A DNA stretch of 64,000 nucleotides, taken from assembly GCA_963383645.1 (NCBI GenBank), contig OY726569.1:33815592-33879591 (forward strand). The letters run 5' to 3'. The position numbers were made by a program, and so were the translations under genes. Origin of the DNA: Muscardinus avellanarius. Taxonomy: Eukaryota; Chordata; Mammalia; Rodentia; Gliridae. Positions 34,150 to 45,690 of this stretch are shown piece after piece. The notes below the pieces were generated by a model. It saw only the letters and a program-made list of their open reading frames with translations. It made no database searches and was not told where the DNA came from. Each line of letters begins with the position of its first letter. Within the stretch, counting starts at the first letter, position 1.

Positions 34150-35015
34150 CTATTCTTATTTTTAATATGCTTTTATTGGTGCATCATATTCTCACATCAT
34201 AATGTAAATCATGTTGACAGTTATATACAGCACTTGGTGCCCCCCCATCCCAATACAGACTACTGAGATTGCTGTTGGTATATTCACATATACGCGTAGT
34301 TGATGGTAGTATTTCCATTAATGAACCTCAGTCCCCCCCCCCACTTCCCTTAGACCACTTTCCTGGCTTCACAGAGGCTTCTTCTCCATCATCTGGAGTC
34401 CCTCTGGTACCCCAGTTACTCCCTATCTTGCACATATTAGAAAAGAAATATGACTTTTTATTTTCTGTGATTGGCTAATCTCACTTAACATAATGTTCTC
34501 TAGAAGAGATACAAATGGCCAATAGATGCATGAAAAAATGTTCAACATCATTAGCAATCAGGGAGATGCTAATCAAAAATACACTGAGAGTCTGTCTAAC
34601 CCCAATCAGAATGGCAATCATCAAGAAGTCAAAACACAATGAGTGTCACTGAGGATATGGGAGAAATGAGAAATCTTCTACACTGTTAGTGGGATTTCAA
34701 ATTAGTTCAGCCTCTATGGAGATTTGTGTGGTGATTTCTCAAAAAACTGGGAATGGCCTCACCATATTATTTGGCTATCTGGGTATCTTTCCAAAAGGAT
34801 CTAAATCAGAGAACTACAGCAATCTATGCATACCCATGTTCATAGAAGCACAATTCACAATAGCCAAATTATTGGTGTAACTTAGGTGTTCATCAACAGA
34901 TGAGTGAATTACAAAATTATGGAAAATACATACAATAAAATTTTACTCCTCAATAAAAAAGAATAAAATTATGTAATCTGCAAAAAAAATGGAAGGACCT
35001 AGGGGACACTTTTTA
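34150..35015 (-). mobile_element. L1 with 5' inversion (twin-primed)
   Basis: 34150-34500 is the antisense L1 3' end ('tttattggtgcatcatattctcac...gtgattggctaatctcacttaacataatgttctct'). 34501-35015 is the sense ORF2 C-terminal region ('caaatggccaatagatgcatg...agcctctatggagatttgtg...gtatctttccaaaagg...gttcatagaagcacaattc...aatggaaggacctagggg'). On the minus strand the element reads as an inverted 5' piece joined to a sense 3' piece that continue each other in the L1 map, the signature of twin priming. Diverged relative to the 61-kb copy. Confidence 0.85.
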
Positions 35016-35039
35016 TTTTAAAATAAATAATTATGGATA

Positions 35040-35580
35040 GTTATTAGATGTTTATAGTTTTTATTGTTGTATCACAAACCCCCCTGAAACATAGCAGCTT
35101 GAAACAACTGAGTAAATATCAATGACCTTCTCATGATTCTGCAAGCTGAGCTGGACTCCGCAGGTGTCTTGCTTCTCTGGGTAGTGTCTGCTGAATTCTC
35201 TCCTGTTACTCACCAGTCAACTCCACTGGGACTGGAGGATCCATACTGAGTTGTTGGCTAGGAATGACTGGCAACTGACTGAGCCTTCCTTTCTGTTTAC
35301 ATGGTCTTTTATTCTTCTTGGCATTTATTTTTACATCAGGGCTTCTAATTGTCTAAGAGCTATTCTAGATATCTTTGCATGTGACTCCGAACAAAAGAGA
35401 GGGTAGACAGAAGTTGCAAATTTTCCTTAGGTCTAGGATAAGAATTTGTATAAGGTCACATCTGCTGCAATATCTTTTTGCAAGGAACATGTTCAGGTTG
35501 GGAGGGCAATACGAAAACATGAATTCATAAGGCATTATGATTCTTTGGGGATCGTTTGGTAATGCCATGTATTAATGTTA
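35040..35580 (-). mobile_element. Possible MaLR/MLT1-type LTR, antisense
   Basis: 'gttgtatcacaaaccccc...gcagcttgaaacaac...ctcatgattctgcaagctgagctgg...ctccactgggactgg...gtctaagagctattctag...tataaggtcacatctgctgc...gttcaggttgggagggc' follows the complement of old MLT1-like LTRs (gtaacaaattacc..., ...ttaaaacaaca..., ...tcacgattctg...). Confidence 0.5.
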
Positions 35581-35851
35581 AAATGTGTTTAAATATGACT
35601 TGTTTCATATCCTTGTTTTGGGTTCGTAGGATTGTTCTAAGAACTTAACACAAACTTGGTGAATTAATGCAACAAAAATTAATTTTTTTATTGTTCTGGA
35701 TGTCAAAAGACTAAAATAAAATGTTGGTAGTGTTGGTTTCTTCTGTAGTTTCTGAGAAAGAATCCATTCTATGTTATCAGCAATTCTTAGGGTTCCTTAG
35801 CGTGGGAACACATCATTTCCAATTTCTGACTCTATTTTCACATGATACCCT

Positions 35852-35964
35852 CTCTCTCCTCTCCTCTCCTCTCCTCTCCTCTCCTCTCCTCTCCTCTCCT
35901 CTCCTCTCCTCTCCTCTCCTCTCTTCTCTTCTCTTCTCTTCTCTTCTCTTCTCTTCTCTTCTCT

Positions 35965-36022
<58 letters not shown>
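35852..36022 (+). repeat. Compound (CTCCT)n-(CTCTT)n-(CT)n tract
   Basis: About 14 units of CTCCT, then about 9 of CTCTT, then about 27 CT. On the minus strand this is the purine-rich continuation of the tail of the SINE at 36023-36185. Long mirror-like polypyrimidine DNA of this kind can form triplexes. Open frames of Leu/Ser or Glu/Arg repeats across it are artefacts. Confidence 0.96.
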
Positions 36023-36024
<2 letters not shown>

Positions 36025-36185
36025 ATTGAACCTCTGTGGTATACTCCAATCCTTTTTTATTTCTTGAAACAGGGCCACACTAAGTTGTTGAGGATCTCAG
36101 TTTTGAGGGTATCCTCAAACCTGAAACCCTCCTGTTTCACATCCCCAAATACTGGGATTACAGGTACATGTAACCACTTCTGGTT
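36023..36185 (-). mobile_element. B1-dID SINE, diverged
   Basis: Antisense: 'attgaacctctgtggtatactcc', 'tgaaacagggccacactaagttg', 'cctcaaacctgaaaccctcctg', 'atactgggattacaggtacatg'. Its tail is the microsatellite at 35852-36022. Confidence 0.8.
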
Positions 36186-36329
36186 GACCTTGTTCTTTTG
36201 TGTTTCATATGTATGGTTTAGGACTCGCTGTAATTCTGGATGAGCACACTTTGAATCTTACCTCCAAATAAGGTTGCAATTAGACATATTTTTGGGGAAA
36301 ATATCATTCAAGCCACTATAATTTTGTAC

Positions 36330-37148
36330 CAAAATTTATGGTTTTCCTCCATATACTTTCAAATTTTCCTACTAGTAATATCTTAGATTTTTTTTAAAGT
36401 ACATATATTTAGAGAAATATTTCTCAAAGTAGAAATTCCTCAGAAAATTTGTTCAAAATGTTATCTTATGAGTAAAGGGGTTGTTGTTCACATTATTTCT
36501 GAAAGTAATATTTACTATAAACACCTCCTACAAAGTCACATTGCATATTAGTTTATTGAAGAGAAATTACAGAGGAAAGCCCCTAATTTTTTAGGAAATA
36601 TATGTTTTTACTAAACACATGAACAAAATATCTCAATTTTTATTGAAACAATACTTATCAATACTTCACAGAAACAGGTTATGTGTACCGAATCTTGTGG
36701 TCAGCACTATGGTATAAACTACATATTCATTTCAAAATGTTGTAAAATGTCAACCATGTACATTACTGAACATTGAGTCTGTTTCCTGGCACTATAACAA
36801 ACCCTGTAACCATTAGGAGTGTTCTTTTTCATTTTTACTGGTCCTTGGTTTTTCAGATTAGAAATTGGTTAGATGTTCTTCCAGTGGGTTTTATTTCAGC
36901 TCCCCACTTTTTTTTATATTACTAAAATTTACTGTAATTTCCTTAGATTTTACCTTTCATTTGGTTTCTTCCCATAGACTTTCTGAAGTGTACATTCTTA
37001 TTCATCATCAGTCACTAGGAAACAAATTATACTTATTTAGTGTTTGTTTAACTAAGTGGATGAGAAAAGTTGACAGTGGTAGAAATAGGAATATAGTAAA
37101 GTGGTACACATAATCATGAAAAAACTTTGGCTTTAAAATATTTTGCAT
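36330..37148. other. Unique AT-rich DNA
   Basis: Nothing recognised. 36865-37113 has an 82-codon frame without features. Confidence 0.3.
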
Positions 37149-37164
37149 AGAAATTATTTTATGC

Positions 37165-37387
37165 AGCCGGACGTGGTAGTGCACACTTGTAATCTCCGCG
37201 CTTGGGAGGCGGAGACAGGAGGATCGTGCAGGTTTGAAGCCAGCCTCGCTGGCTTAAGAGACCCTGTTTCCAAATAAAAATACAAAAATAGTTCTGGGAG
37301 TGTATCCTGGAAGTAGAAGGGTTTCCAGAAACCCCAGCACCACCAAAGGAAGGAAGGAAGGAAGGAAGGAAGGAAGGAAGGAAGGAA

Positions 37388-37428
<41 letters not shown>

Positions 37429-37446
37429 GAAGGAAGGAAGGAAGAA
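37165..37446 (+). mobile_element. B1-dID SINE, type A, with long GGAA/GAAA tail
   Basis: 'gccggacgtggtagtgcacac...ctccgcgcttgggaggcggag...cagcctcgctggcttaagag...gaagggtttccagaaacccc', then (GGAA)n, (GAAA)n, (GGAA)n at 37347-37446. A perfect 16-bp TSD AGAAATTATTTTATGC flanks element plus tail (37149-37164, 37447-37462), so the microsatellite arose from the tail. Confidence 0.96.
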
Positions 37447-37462
37447 AGAAATTATTTTATGC

Positions 37463-39790
37463 TTTCAAGATAATGTCACATAAAGACTTTTATTTCACAC
37501 AATTTTCATTAATAGTCCTGGGACTACACAATCTGTGCTGTGAATTTTTTACACTAAACGATGGTCAGTGGAATTGTTCAAAAAAGATATATCAGATAGG
37601 TCTCATAAGTCACTGGATACAAAATTTTAAAATATTTTAAATTTCTGAATTAGTTAAACATGAATTAATCTATTTATATCTACGAAGATACTAGTATTAC
37701 TCAAAGAAACAATGCCGAATTTGGCTGGTCAAGGTATGCATTTTAAGAAGGAAAATATCTTTTAGTAACCTCTGCATTAATAAAATTACCTTCATTTCTA
37801 TAATTTTCTCCAGGAATAATAGATTTGTCACTTTCTATACTTATTGAGAACTATCTAGACATATGAAGAGTTAAGTTACACAATAATGGCAGCCTGATTA
37901 GTTAATCCAGAAAGTAAAATTTCAGGGAGTGAGCATTTCATCTTACTGGTGAAATACATACCTCTGGCCTCTCTGCCTCTCTATCCTTAATCCACAGACA
38001 CTATTAGAAAAAATAAAACTAATGATGCTGTAACTGGAACTTTCTGCTCAATGATTTCTGTAATTCCATATGTATTATTTCATAGTGTAAAGACAGAATA
38101 GAACAAGAATCCTTCTCTTTCACATCGTTTGAAAATAATGTCATTTTTAAATGTCATTCATTAAGTTGAATAAATATTTTAATGTCATTCCTTATTGATC
38201 ATTAATGTAGTATTAAGGAAAAAAAATACCATTTTTTATGCAATATTTCATCCATTTCAGCACATTTTCCACGAGAACTGAGTTCCAGTTTAACTATATA
38301 CATGTCTCTGATCACTAGACATTATTACTCCAGCAAAATAAAAAGGAATATTCATAATACAAAAAAGTAACTTACTTAGCTGAGTCTTCCTGAGATTTAT
38401 ACTGTCAACATTCTGGGTTATAAATGCGGATAACCTGTTATCCTCAACTGGTATGTGTATATATATTTTTTTCCTGAAACTCTGCCAAATATTATTTATA
38501 GTGAATAGAACTAAAGTAAATTACTATGCTAAACATTATTCCTATTTAAATACTTTTTTCCATTCATTTGTTTCTTAGTTTGGATGTGATGTCAAAGGCA
38601 ACTGAACATCGCTGGTCAACTTCTTGCTAATTTCAACAGGGTTGCCTCCACTTACATAGTGTTTTATATAATAAGCACAGGTAGACAAATATATATCCAA
38701 CACTCAGATCTTTTAAAGTCACCCATCCCTTAGAAAAATACATATTATAATTTATATTTTGTGATTTCTCTTGTTCTTTAGATCTACCATCTCTGAAAGC
38801 CAATCTAAATGAGGCCATGGGCCACATTGCAGTAGGCTAATTTCCACAGATTTCTTTTTATGGGGAAATTTTTCTGCTTTAGTTTGTTCACAGAAATCCA
38901 ACTAAGAAAGGCAGGTAAGAAAATACATACAGAAGACTCTTTGTTTCCCTTGTCATAATCAGAAGCCATCCTATGCGAAGCAATTACTTTTAATCAATCA
39001 CAAAAAAGGAAAAGATTGATTTAAGTTAGACCCACCAAAGGTGTAGGGAGGGTGCCTATAACCACACAGCTTATTGTAGTGCTGTTTGTATCACATCACT
39101 TGGTAGCTTGCAAAATCTGGAATCTATTATGCCTAACAGTTTGAAATTTTTACAGTGCACTCAACTTGCTTTGACCTCTTCTATTGGGTTCACATCTATC
39201 ATACATTGTAAGACAGATAGTAGACCCAGCAGAAATGACTTCAAAATATTTTTGTTTTCTAGGGAAGTTTAGAAACCTGGTGACTCCCTGGACATTCTAT
39301 TTAGAAGTCTTTCATGCATTGTTTTTCCTTTCTTATTTCTCCTCGCACACATGCAAGCTATTTCCTTGCCCATTGTGTGTACTTGGCTGACTTTCTGGGC
39401 ACAGTGCCCAGTTGGTTTACTGTGTGCTTATTATTGTCTACAGCATTCCTGATTCTGTTTTGGAGCTGGGCATTCTATAAATTATTAACAATTATTATTG
39501 TACTTTAGAATCTACTTTGCTTTTGGAATTTAGAAACAAAGATGAACATCGAGCCCAGTGGGTAATAACAAACAATACCAAACCTCTCTATGATGTTTGG
39601 CAATAAGGGAGAAGACGAACAAATATTTTTGATTGAATGAAACAGAATTATTTCTACAACCAATTAAAATAAACAGAAGCAAACATGAGGGCCAACTTTA
39701 CCATCAATTATCTAGGAGCTAACAATGTCATTTATTCTTATTTCATCATAAAATATCAATGTTCTTTGATCACTATACATTGCCAAACAT
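37463..39790. other. Repeat-poor AT-rich DNA
   Basis: 2.3 kb without a recognised transposon. Short frames (60-70 codons) carry no domain. 38590-38880 and 39030-39480 are less AT-rich but unassigned. Confidence 0.35.
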
Positions 39791-39791
39791 T

Positions 39792-39794
<3 letters not shown>

Positions 39795-39833
<39 letters not shown>

Positions 39834-40042
39834 TGTGTGTGTGTGTGTGTCTGTGTGTGGTGCTGAGGATCAAAATCAGGGGTACTTTACCACTGAGCTA
39901 TATTCTCAATGTTCTTTAAAAGTTGTAGATAGCATTTGACTAAATTATAGAGGCTAGCCTTGAGTTTGCAATCCTCCTGCCTCAGCCTCATACTCTGCCT
40001 GTGGCTGGATTTCTAGGCATGCACCATACTTCCCAGCTAAAA
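39795..40042 (-). mobile_element. B1-dID SINE with (GT)n tail
   Basis: (GT)n at 39795-39859 is the complement of a (CA)n-type tail. Then 'tgctgaggatcaaaatcaggggtactttaccactgagctatattc' (ID arm) and 'tgcaatcctcctgcctcagcctc...ggcatgcaccatacttcccagct' (B1 arm). Confidence 0.85.
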
Positions 40043-40044
40043 AT

Positions 40045-41718
40045 ACGCCTTAACTACTTATCAACAGAGAAAATGCTCATTTTCTTTCTCCTTTTTACGA
40101 AAATCCACACAACTGAAATAGTATGGCACATACTGCTGAATTTCTCTCTCAATTTTGAATAAACTAAAATAATTTGTACTTAGCATTATTTAAAAAAATC
40201 ACATTTATAAATCACTTACAATCACATTTTAAAGCAAGAAAATAAAACAAAAATATAAAGTAAATTATTCAAGGAATAAAGTGTCTGGTTGTACAAAAAC
40301 AAATGATTGTTACTGCTAGTGAGACATAACTATTGATCTACATCAAATTTGGGTCTTTAACAGATAACTGTAGAGTGTCATGTTTTAAAATCAGAGTTTA
40401 AGTAAGGAGCAATACAATAAAGTGGAACTCAAGGGATGTCACTTAAGAATTGTTTAATAAATATTATCTTGTTATTTTCATACTGGAAAACAAGTATATT
40501 GACTTTCAATTACTTTCTTTCTAATGCAGCTTTAGTGAGCTAATGTGTTATTTTCCCAAGTCATTTCTCTTTTTCCTCAGTCTCATATATGTGTTCCCTT
40601 CTTTTTTGACCATTGTAAATATTTTAATCCATCCTCCCAAAATTATATCCAGGATTTTGATATAGTTTTCTATAAATCTGTTTCCTTAGAATACAAATAT
40701 CCTCTGCATTTTCATTATAATAATATTGATTCAGCTTTGGAGTTAATTTATATGCAAAGCAAATAATTTACCCAAACTTGTAAAGGATATGCATTATCAG
40801 AACACAACACCTGCAGGACAAAAGAGAGGTTAATTTCATTGTTGCTCCGAAGCAAAAGGAGATCATTATGGAGCCTGCAGTAACCAAGCTCTGTGAAATA
40901 GCTGCATTAGTCATTAACTTTCCAGCACTAAATTTCATATCAAACTCAATTAACTACTACATAGCTTTTAATGACAATATTTTTTCAGATGCAGCTCTTG
41001 TTTACTAATAAGATTTCACATCACGACTATCTGTTCCATTACTTCCTCAGTGTTAATATTCAAGTCTTGATTTTCTCCAAAGAAAATGGGGCAATGAAAA
41101 TTGCATTTGCTAAAAGTTCTCCTTGAATTATGTTTCAACATTTCAAGTGCGTTAATGTAATGCTTTAGAAGCTAAAGGGAACGATTATACAGAAAGTCAG
41201 AGTCCTCTATGTCTATCCCCAGGATTGATTAGGTTTTCTGTTTATGCATATTTCCCCACAACATTGCCTCTGTGTTGGAATTTATCAGGATCAGAACCAT
41301 CTAAATTGGAAATGCCCCTTAGTATATTTTTATCACAGTGAAAGTCAAAGCTTAGAATAACAAAAAGGCACAAAATTAATGTCATCAGGAAACAATTTAC
41401 GCAGCTAATTAGCATAACATTCTCATATAAAAAGACAGATGGATGAAGGGATCAGGTCATTCATAGCCTGCAGTAAACCGTTTCAGTCTTTAATCCCCTG
41501 CTGTTACCTATCAACTGGTATTCTTTTTATGGACTTAGATAGATCCCTGGAAGGATTTAGATTCTCCTGTTAGATTGATTCACCTTGTCCCTTTAACTTT
41601 TATTGATGGTATTTCTTCATATTCGTTATTTTCTTACAAAATCAAAATAACTTGAATTTAATTTGTGGCTGAAAATTGAAAAAAAACCATATCTGAACAT
41701 TTCTCACGTAGTAGTTTC

Positions 41719-41719
<1 letters not shown>
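40045..41719. other. Repeat-free DNA, CNE-like core at 40790-41470
   Basis: No transposon. The core is motif-rich (several TAAT homeodomain-type cores, 'ttaatttcattgttgctccgaag', 'gctgcattagtcattaactttcc', 'tagcataacattctcatataaaaag') and low in simple repeats, as in conserved noncoding elements near developmental genes. This is inference from texture only. Confidence 0.35.
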
Positions 41720-41765
<46 letters not shown>

Positions 41766-41777
41766 CACACACACACT
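41720..41777 (+). repeat. (CA)n microsatellite
   Basis: About 22 CA units, a small interruption (atg), then further CA. Confidence 0.97.
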
Positions 41778-42069
41778 TATCCCTCTGTTGTGCTAAGAAC
41801 CTTGCCCACATGGAATGCAACCAAAGAAGAATTATTTTCTATTTAAATAAAGTTAGAATTTATTTTAAGTTATACACACAACATTCAGGAGAAAAAAAGA
41901 GTACCACAGCAGTAGCTTTTAATGGACATAAAATTGTCAGAAATTTTAAATGAAAATATTCAATCAGAAAAAGATTTCCATGTATCATTTTCAAAATGTT
42001 CTCAAAGATAATGTCTAAAGAAAAAAGCAATAAAGATGTCTGACCTCTGATAAATAAAATCAAGTAAGC

Positions 42070-42072
<3 letters not shown>

Positions 42073-42109
<37 letters not shown>
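42073..42109 (+). repeat. (AT)n microsatellite
   Basis: About 18 AT units followed by a short G run. Confidence 0.97.
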
Positions 42110-42111
<2 letters not shown>

Positions 42112-42192
42112 GCCACAGGGGGGATAATTCATTTAATTCATTTTCTTTGATTTTATTTCTTTCTATATTTATTAATTTATTTTTATTTATTT

Positions 42193-42575
42193 AGCATTAG
42201 CTTTCTAAGGATGCTGTATCAGTGTAATACAAATGGCTTAAACCGACAAAAAGTTATTGTCTCCGAATTCTGTAAGCTAGAAGTCTAAAATCAAGGTGTT
42301 GGCAAAGTTAGTTCTTTCTGAAAAGCTATTGAGGGAGAATCTATTCCAGGACTAGTTTTTATTTTCTGGGAGTTGCCAGTAATCCTTGGTATTCCCTTAC
42401 CTGTGCATGCATTCATCCAATACCAGCCTTGGTCATCACTCTATCCTCTGAATGTCTCTGGGTCTCTATGTTCAAATGCCTTTGGTTTATAAAGAAACCA
42501 GTCATTCAATTAGGGTGCCTCCAAACTCAAAATGCTCTTATCTTAGATTGATTACATCTGAGAGAACCCTAGCTT
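42193..42575 (-). mobile_element. MaLR/MLT1-type LTR, antisense
   Basis: 'ctttctaaggatgctgtatcagtg', 'tctgtaagctagaagtctaaaatcaaggtgttggcaaagttag', 'ggagttgccagtaatccttggtattccc', 'aaaccagtcattcaattagggtgcc', 'ttgattacatctgagagaaccct' match in order the complement of MLT1-family LTRs of the ERVL-MaLR group. Non-autonomous, with no coding capacity. Confidence 0.75.
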
Positions 42576-42689
42576 CTTAAAATGAATAAAAATAGAATCA
42601 CTACATGTATCACCCAAGGGATACAGTAAAAGTCATACTAAGATGAAAGTTTATAGTAATAAATTCCTCCATAAGGAAATATAAAAATA

Positions 42690-43175
42690 TCAAACAACCT
42701 AAGAGTGCAATGAAGTTACTAAAAAGCAAGAACCACCCAATCCCCAAATGACTCAAAGAAAAAGGTAAACAATAAGCATAAGCTTTTATCTAGATTAGCC
42801 ATGAAAAACAGAGAGCAGACCCAAGTAAATAAAACCAAAGAAGAAAATTTATTTATTACAACTGATACCAGAAATTCCAAAGATTGTAAGGAAAAAATAT
42901 GAACAAATTTGTTTTGCCATTAAATTGAAAAACCTAGAAGAAGTGGACAGATTCCTGAACACATATAATCTATCCATAGTGGTCAATAAAGACAGAAAAC
43001 CTGAACAGATCAATAAGGAGCAAGGATATTGAGTTACTAAAAGTTTCCCAACAGTGAAAAGCCCAGAACTAAATGACATTAGTGCTGAAATTTACAAAAA
43101 AATGTAAAGAGGCAACAACACCAATTCTCAAATTATGCCAGAATTGTGAAAGGGAAGGAACTCTTTAAAACTCAG
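42690..43175 (+). pseudogene. Ancient L1 ORF2 fragment before the RT core
   Basis: Conceptual translation gives KLKNLEEVDRFLNTYNL, then VKSPELNDISAEIYKK and CEREGTL-like text, corresponding to L1 ORF2 'NLEEMDKFLE' and 'KSPGPDG' regions just upstream of the RT active-site motifs. Several stops and frame changes. The minus-strand frame at 42849-43079 is only its shadow. Confidence 0.75.
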
Positions 43176-43179
43176 CTTT

Positions 43180-43870
43180 GGAAAGGGTCAAGGAACAACA
43201 GAGAAATTAGGTTTTCACTGGACTCTTAGGGGCATAAGTTGTAGATCCAGAAACAACATCTTTAGGCAAAAAGTTTTGCAGGCAAATCCTCACTTTCAAA
43301 TACCTGGAGAAAAGAAGAAGCCAATTCTTTTGAGCACAGGAAGAGATTGGAATGTGCATAACAACTAGAAAAAATGATTATAAATGTTAGTTACCTGCAA
43401 GGAGATAGAGATTATTTCACTAGACAAATGCCACCGTAAAATTTAGTACCAAAGTACATCTTAGTGATTTAGTAAGGAAATACAATGGAAGTGCTTAAAT
43501 TTGACATGGGAAATTAAGTTTGGATACATTTTTTCTGTCCTAAAAGGCAAAGTGGCCTTTGTGTAAATGTAGTCTTTTTCAGAATCCAGTGTTAGAAATG
43601 TCTCTTTTAGCCTCAATCTCACTAAATTTCTCCCCTCCAACTGCCCAGTCTACTAATGAATCCAGTAAAAGCATTATTTTTATACAAATTTTATATGCAC
43701 ATATAATTTTGGATAATGGTGAGATTCATACTGATTTATTCATATATGTATGTAATGCTATTTGATGTTTTCTTCTCCATACTTCCTTTTTGCCTTTTCT
43801 TTTTTTCTCCTGATTCTCTTCTATAACTCTACTGCCCTTTCCTCAATTTTCTAGATATTCCTAGATACTA
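43180..43870. other. Unique DNA, nothing recognised
   Basis: A 68-codon frame (43559-43765) is featureless. 43790-43870 is C/T-rich. Confidence 0.3.
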
Positions 43871-43879
43871 TTTTTTTTT

Positions 43880-44095
43880 CTTTTCAGCTTTTACATATGA
43901 GAGAAAAGATGGGACCCCTGATTTATGGAGTCTGTCTGACTGTGCTTAGTATGAGATTCTCTAGCTCCAACCATATTCCTACAAATGACATGATTTTGTT
44001 CTTTATGACTGAGTAAAAAGCTATTGTGTTTATATAACACATTTCTTTATGCATTCATCTGTTGATGGACATCTATGTTGGATCCATAACTCAAA
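43880..44095 (-). mobile_element. L1 ORF2 end/3' UTR, antisense, old
   Basis: 'cttttacatatgagag', 'agtatgagattctctagctccaaccatattcctacaaatgacatgattttgttc', 'tttatgactgagtaaaaagctattgtg', 'attcatctgttgatggacatctatgttgg' follow the complement of L1 ORF2 ends. Both sides truncated. Confidence 0.8.
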
Positions 44096-44319
44096 GACAT
44101 TCTTTTTTATCTATTTCTTCTAATTCATAGCATTTCCTTCTGGCTCTGAGTTTCCATCTCTCTCCTATTATCCATCTGCATTTGCAGAGTGTCTAGTTAA
44201 ATTTCTTGACTGATAATTCTAAATTCCATATCATCACTGAATCTTGTTCTGATGATCATATTGTCTCTGTAGACTATATATTTTTTCTTTTGTCATGCCT
44301 TATAATATTTGTTATTGAT

Positions 44320-44523
44320 CTGGGCATGGTGACTCACACTAGTAATCCCAGTACTTGGGAGGCTGAGAAAGGACGTTCCAGGTTTGAAGCCAGTCTTATC
44401 TACTTAGTAAGGCCCTCTGCAACTTAGTGAGACCCTATTTAAAATAAAGAATAAAAGTTTGGGCTGGGGGTGTAGCTGCGAGTTAATATGCCCCTGGGTT
44501 CAATCCTCAGTATTGCAAATAAC
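44320..44523 (+). mobile_element. B1-dID SINE, type B
   Basis: 'ctgggcatggtgactcacactagtaatcccag...cagtcttatctacttagtaaggccc...gggctgggggtgtagctgcg...gcccctgggttcaatcc'. TSD-like TTTGTTaTTG / TTTGTTGTTG flanks the element and its tail. Confidence 0.9.
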
Positions 44524-44570
<47 letters not shown>

Positions 44571-44592
44571 CAATAATAATAGTAATAATAAT
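44524..44592 (+). repeat. (TAA)n microsatellite in a SINE tail
   Basis: About 20 units of AAT/TAA with a few C and G interruptions, directly continuing the SINE. Its poly-Ile frame is an artefact. Confidence 0.95.
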
Positions 44593-44599
44593 TTTTGTT

Positions 44600-45240
44600 G
44601 TTGCTAAAAGTCAGACCTATTATATAAGTAATATGCACTGAGATAAACAGAGCTTTAATATAAGGCTATGTAGTACTGACTAGGAATTGGGCTGAAGTTT
44701 AACGTTTGGTACAGCTTTAGGTTCCAGAGACTTCAGATGTTTCTAGTGTCTTTTTGTTTTGTTTTGTTTTGTCTGCTCTCTTAACATCAGTGTTCACTAG
44801 GTACTCATCTGCAGAGTGTTTCTTGCAGTCTGTGTCTCTAAGAGCTTCAATTCTCTCATTATACTAGAGTCCTGTTGGTTTAAGTTTTAAGGTCTGAGGA
44901 ACTAAATATAACTTTTAGAGGCCGTGTGTTCTTAGGTGATGACTTCACAAGCATTTCTCCAATAGTTTTTTTTTTTTCCTTCCCCACCTCCAGCAGCACT
45001 TTTCAGTAAAAAAATAAGATTAAATGGCAAAATGCCTTTTCCCCATGTATGATCAGAATTTGGTAAAGTTCATTTCCCAAGACTGAAAAACTTTTATGAG
45101 TCTCTTGTTATATTCCACTATGGTAGTTACTTTTCTTTTTCTCTATCAAGATCCCTGAAAGAAACTTTTTAGCTTTTTACAATTAGACCCATAAAAATCT
45201 GGGTCCACTCTTATTACTAAGGTGTTCTTAAAAGTTTACA
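44600..45240. other. Unique DNA, nothing recognised
   Basis: A short (TTTTG)n run near 44755. No transposon recognised. Confidence 0.3.
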
Positions 45241-45245
45241 GCCAT

Positions 45246-45440
45246 CCAGGAGTAATCCCAATACTTGGGAGCCTAAGATAGGAGGATTGCAGGTTCACAG
45301 CCAGCCTCAGCTACTTAGGGCCTCTGCAACTTAATGAGACCCTGTTTCAAAAAATAAAGAATAAAAAATACAACTAGGGGTTTAGCTCAAGGGTAGAATG
45401 TCCCTGGGTTCAATCCCCTGTAAAGCAAAAAAAAAAAAAA
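45246..45440 (+). mobile_element. B1-dID SINE, type B, shortened 5' tip
   Basis: 'cagccatccaggagtaatcccaatacttggg...cagcctcagctacttagggcc...gggtttagctcaagggtagaatgtccctgggttcaatcc', A tail. Confidence 0.87.
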
Positions 45441-45479
45441 TTCATTTTAATAACCTTCTCTTTTCTATTTCCTCCTCCT

Positions 45480-45690
45480 CTCTTCTTCCTCCTCCTCCTG
45501 GAGTTTGAGCCCAGGACTATCTGCTAGGTACAATTCCTGTCCTATATGATTTTTTTTTTTTTGGAAACAGGATCTTGCTAGGTTTCTGAAGATCTCACTA
45601 AATTGCTGAGGATGGCCTTAACCTGTGATTGTCCTGTCTCAATCTCCCGAAGACTAGGATTACAAGCATGTGCCATCATGCCCAGCCTTT
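45480..45690 (-). mobile_element. B1-dID SINE, diverged
   Basis: Antisense: 'ctcctggagtttgagcccaggactatctgctaggtac', T-run, 'ggaaacaggatcttgctaggtttctgaagatctcactaaattg', 'ttacaagcatgtgccatcatgcccagcc'. Confidence 0.82.

Larger units (their letters stand above)
35640..36325 (-). mobile_element. MaLR/MLT1-type LTR, antisense, split by a SINE
   Basis: 35675-35850 ('ttattgttctggatgtcaaaagactaaaataaaatgttgg...agaaagaatccattctatg') and 36186-36325 ('cttacctccaaataaggttgcaatt...aaaatatcattcaagcc') are two halves of one LTR in the order known for MLT1-like elements. The SINE and its expanded tail occupy the gap. Confidence 0.55.

Noticed and set aside
35797..36243. Several 78-133-codon frames on both strands rich in Leu/Ser or Arg/Glu
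   Set aside because: They are translations of the CTCCT/CTCTT/CT microsatellite.
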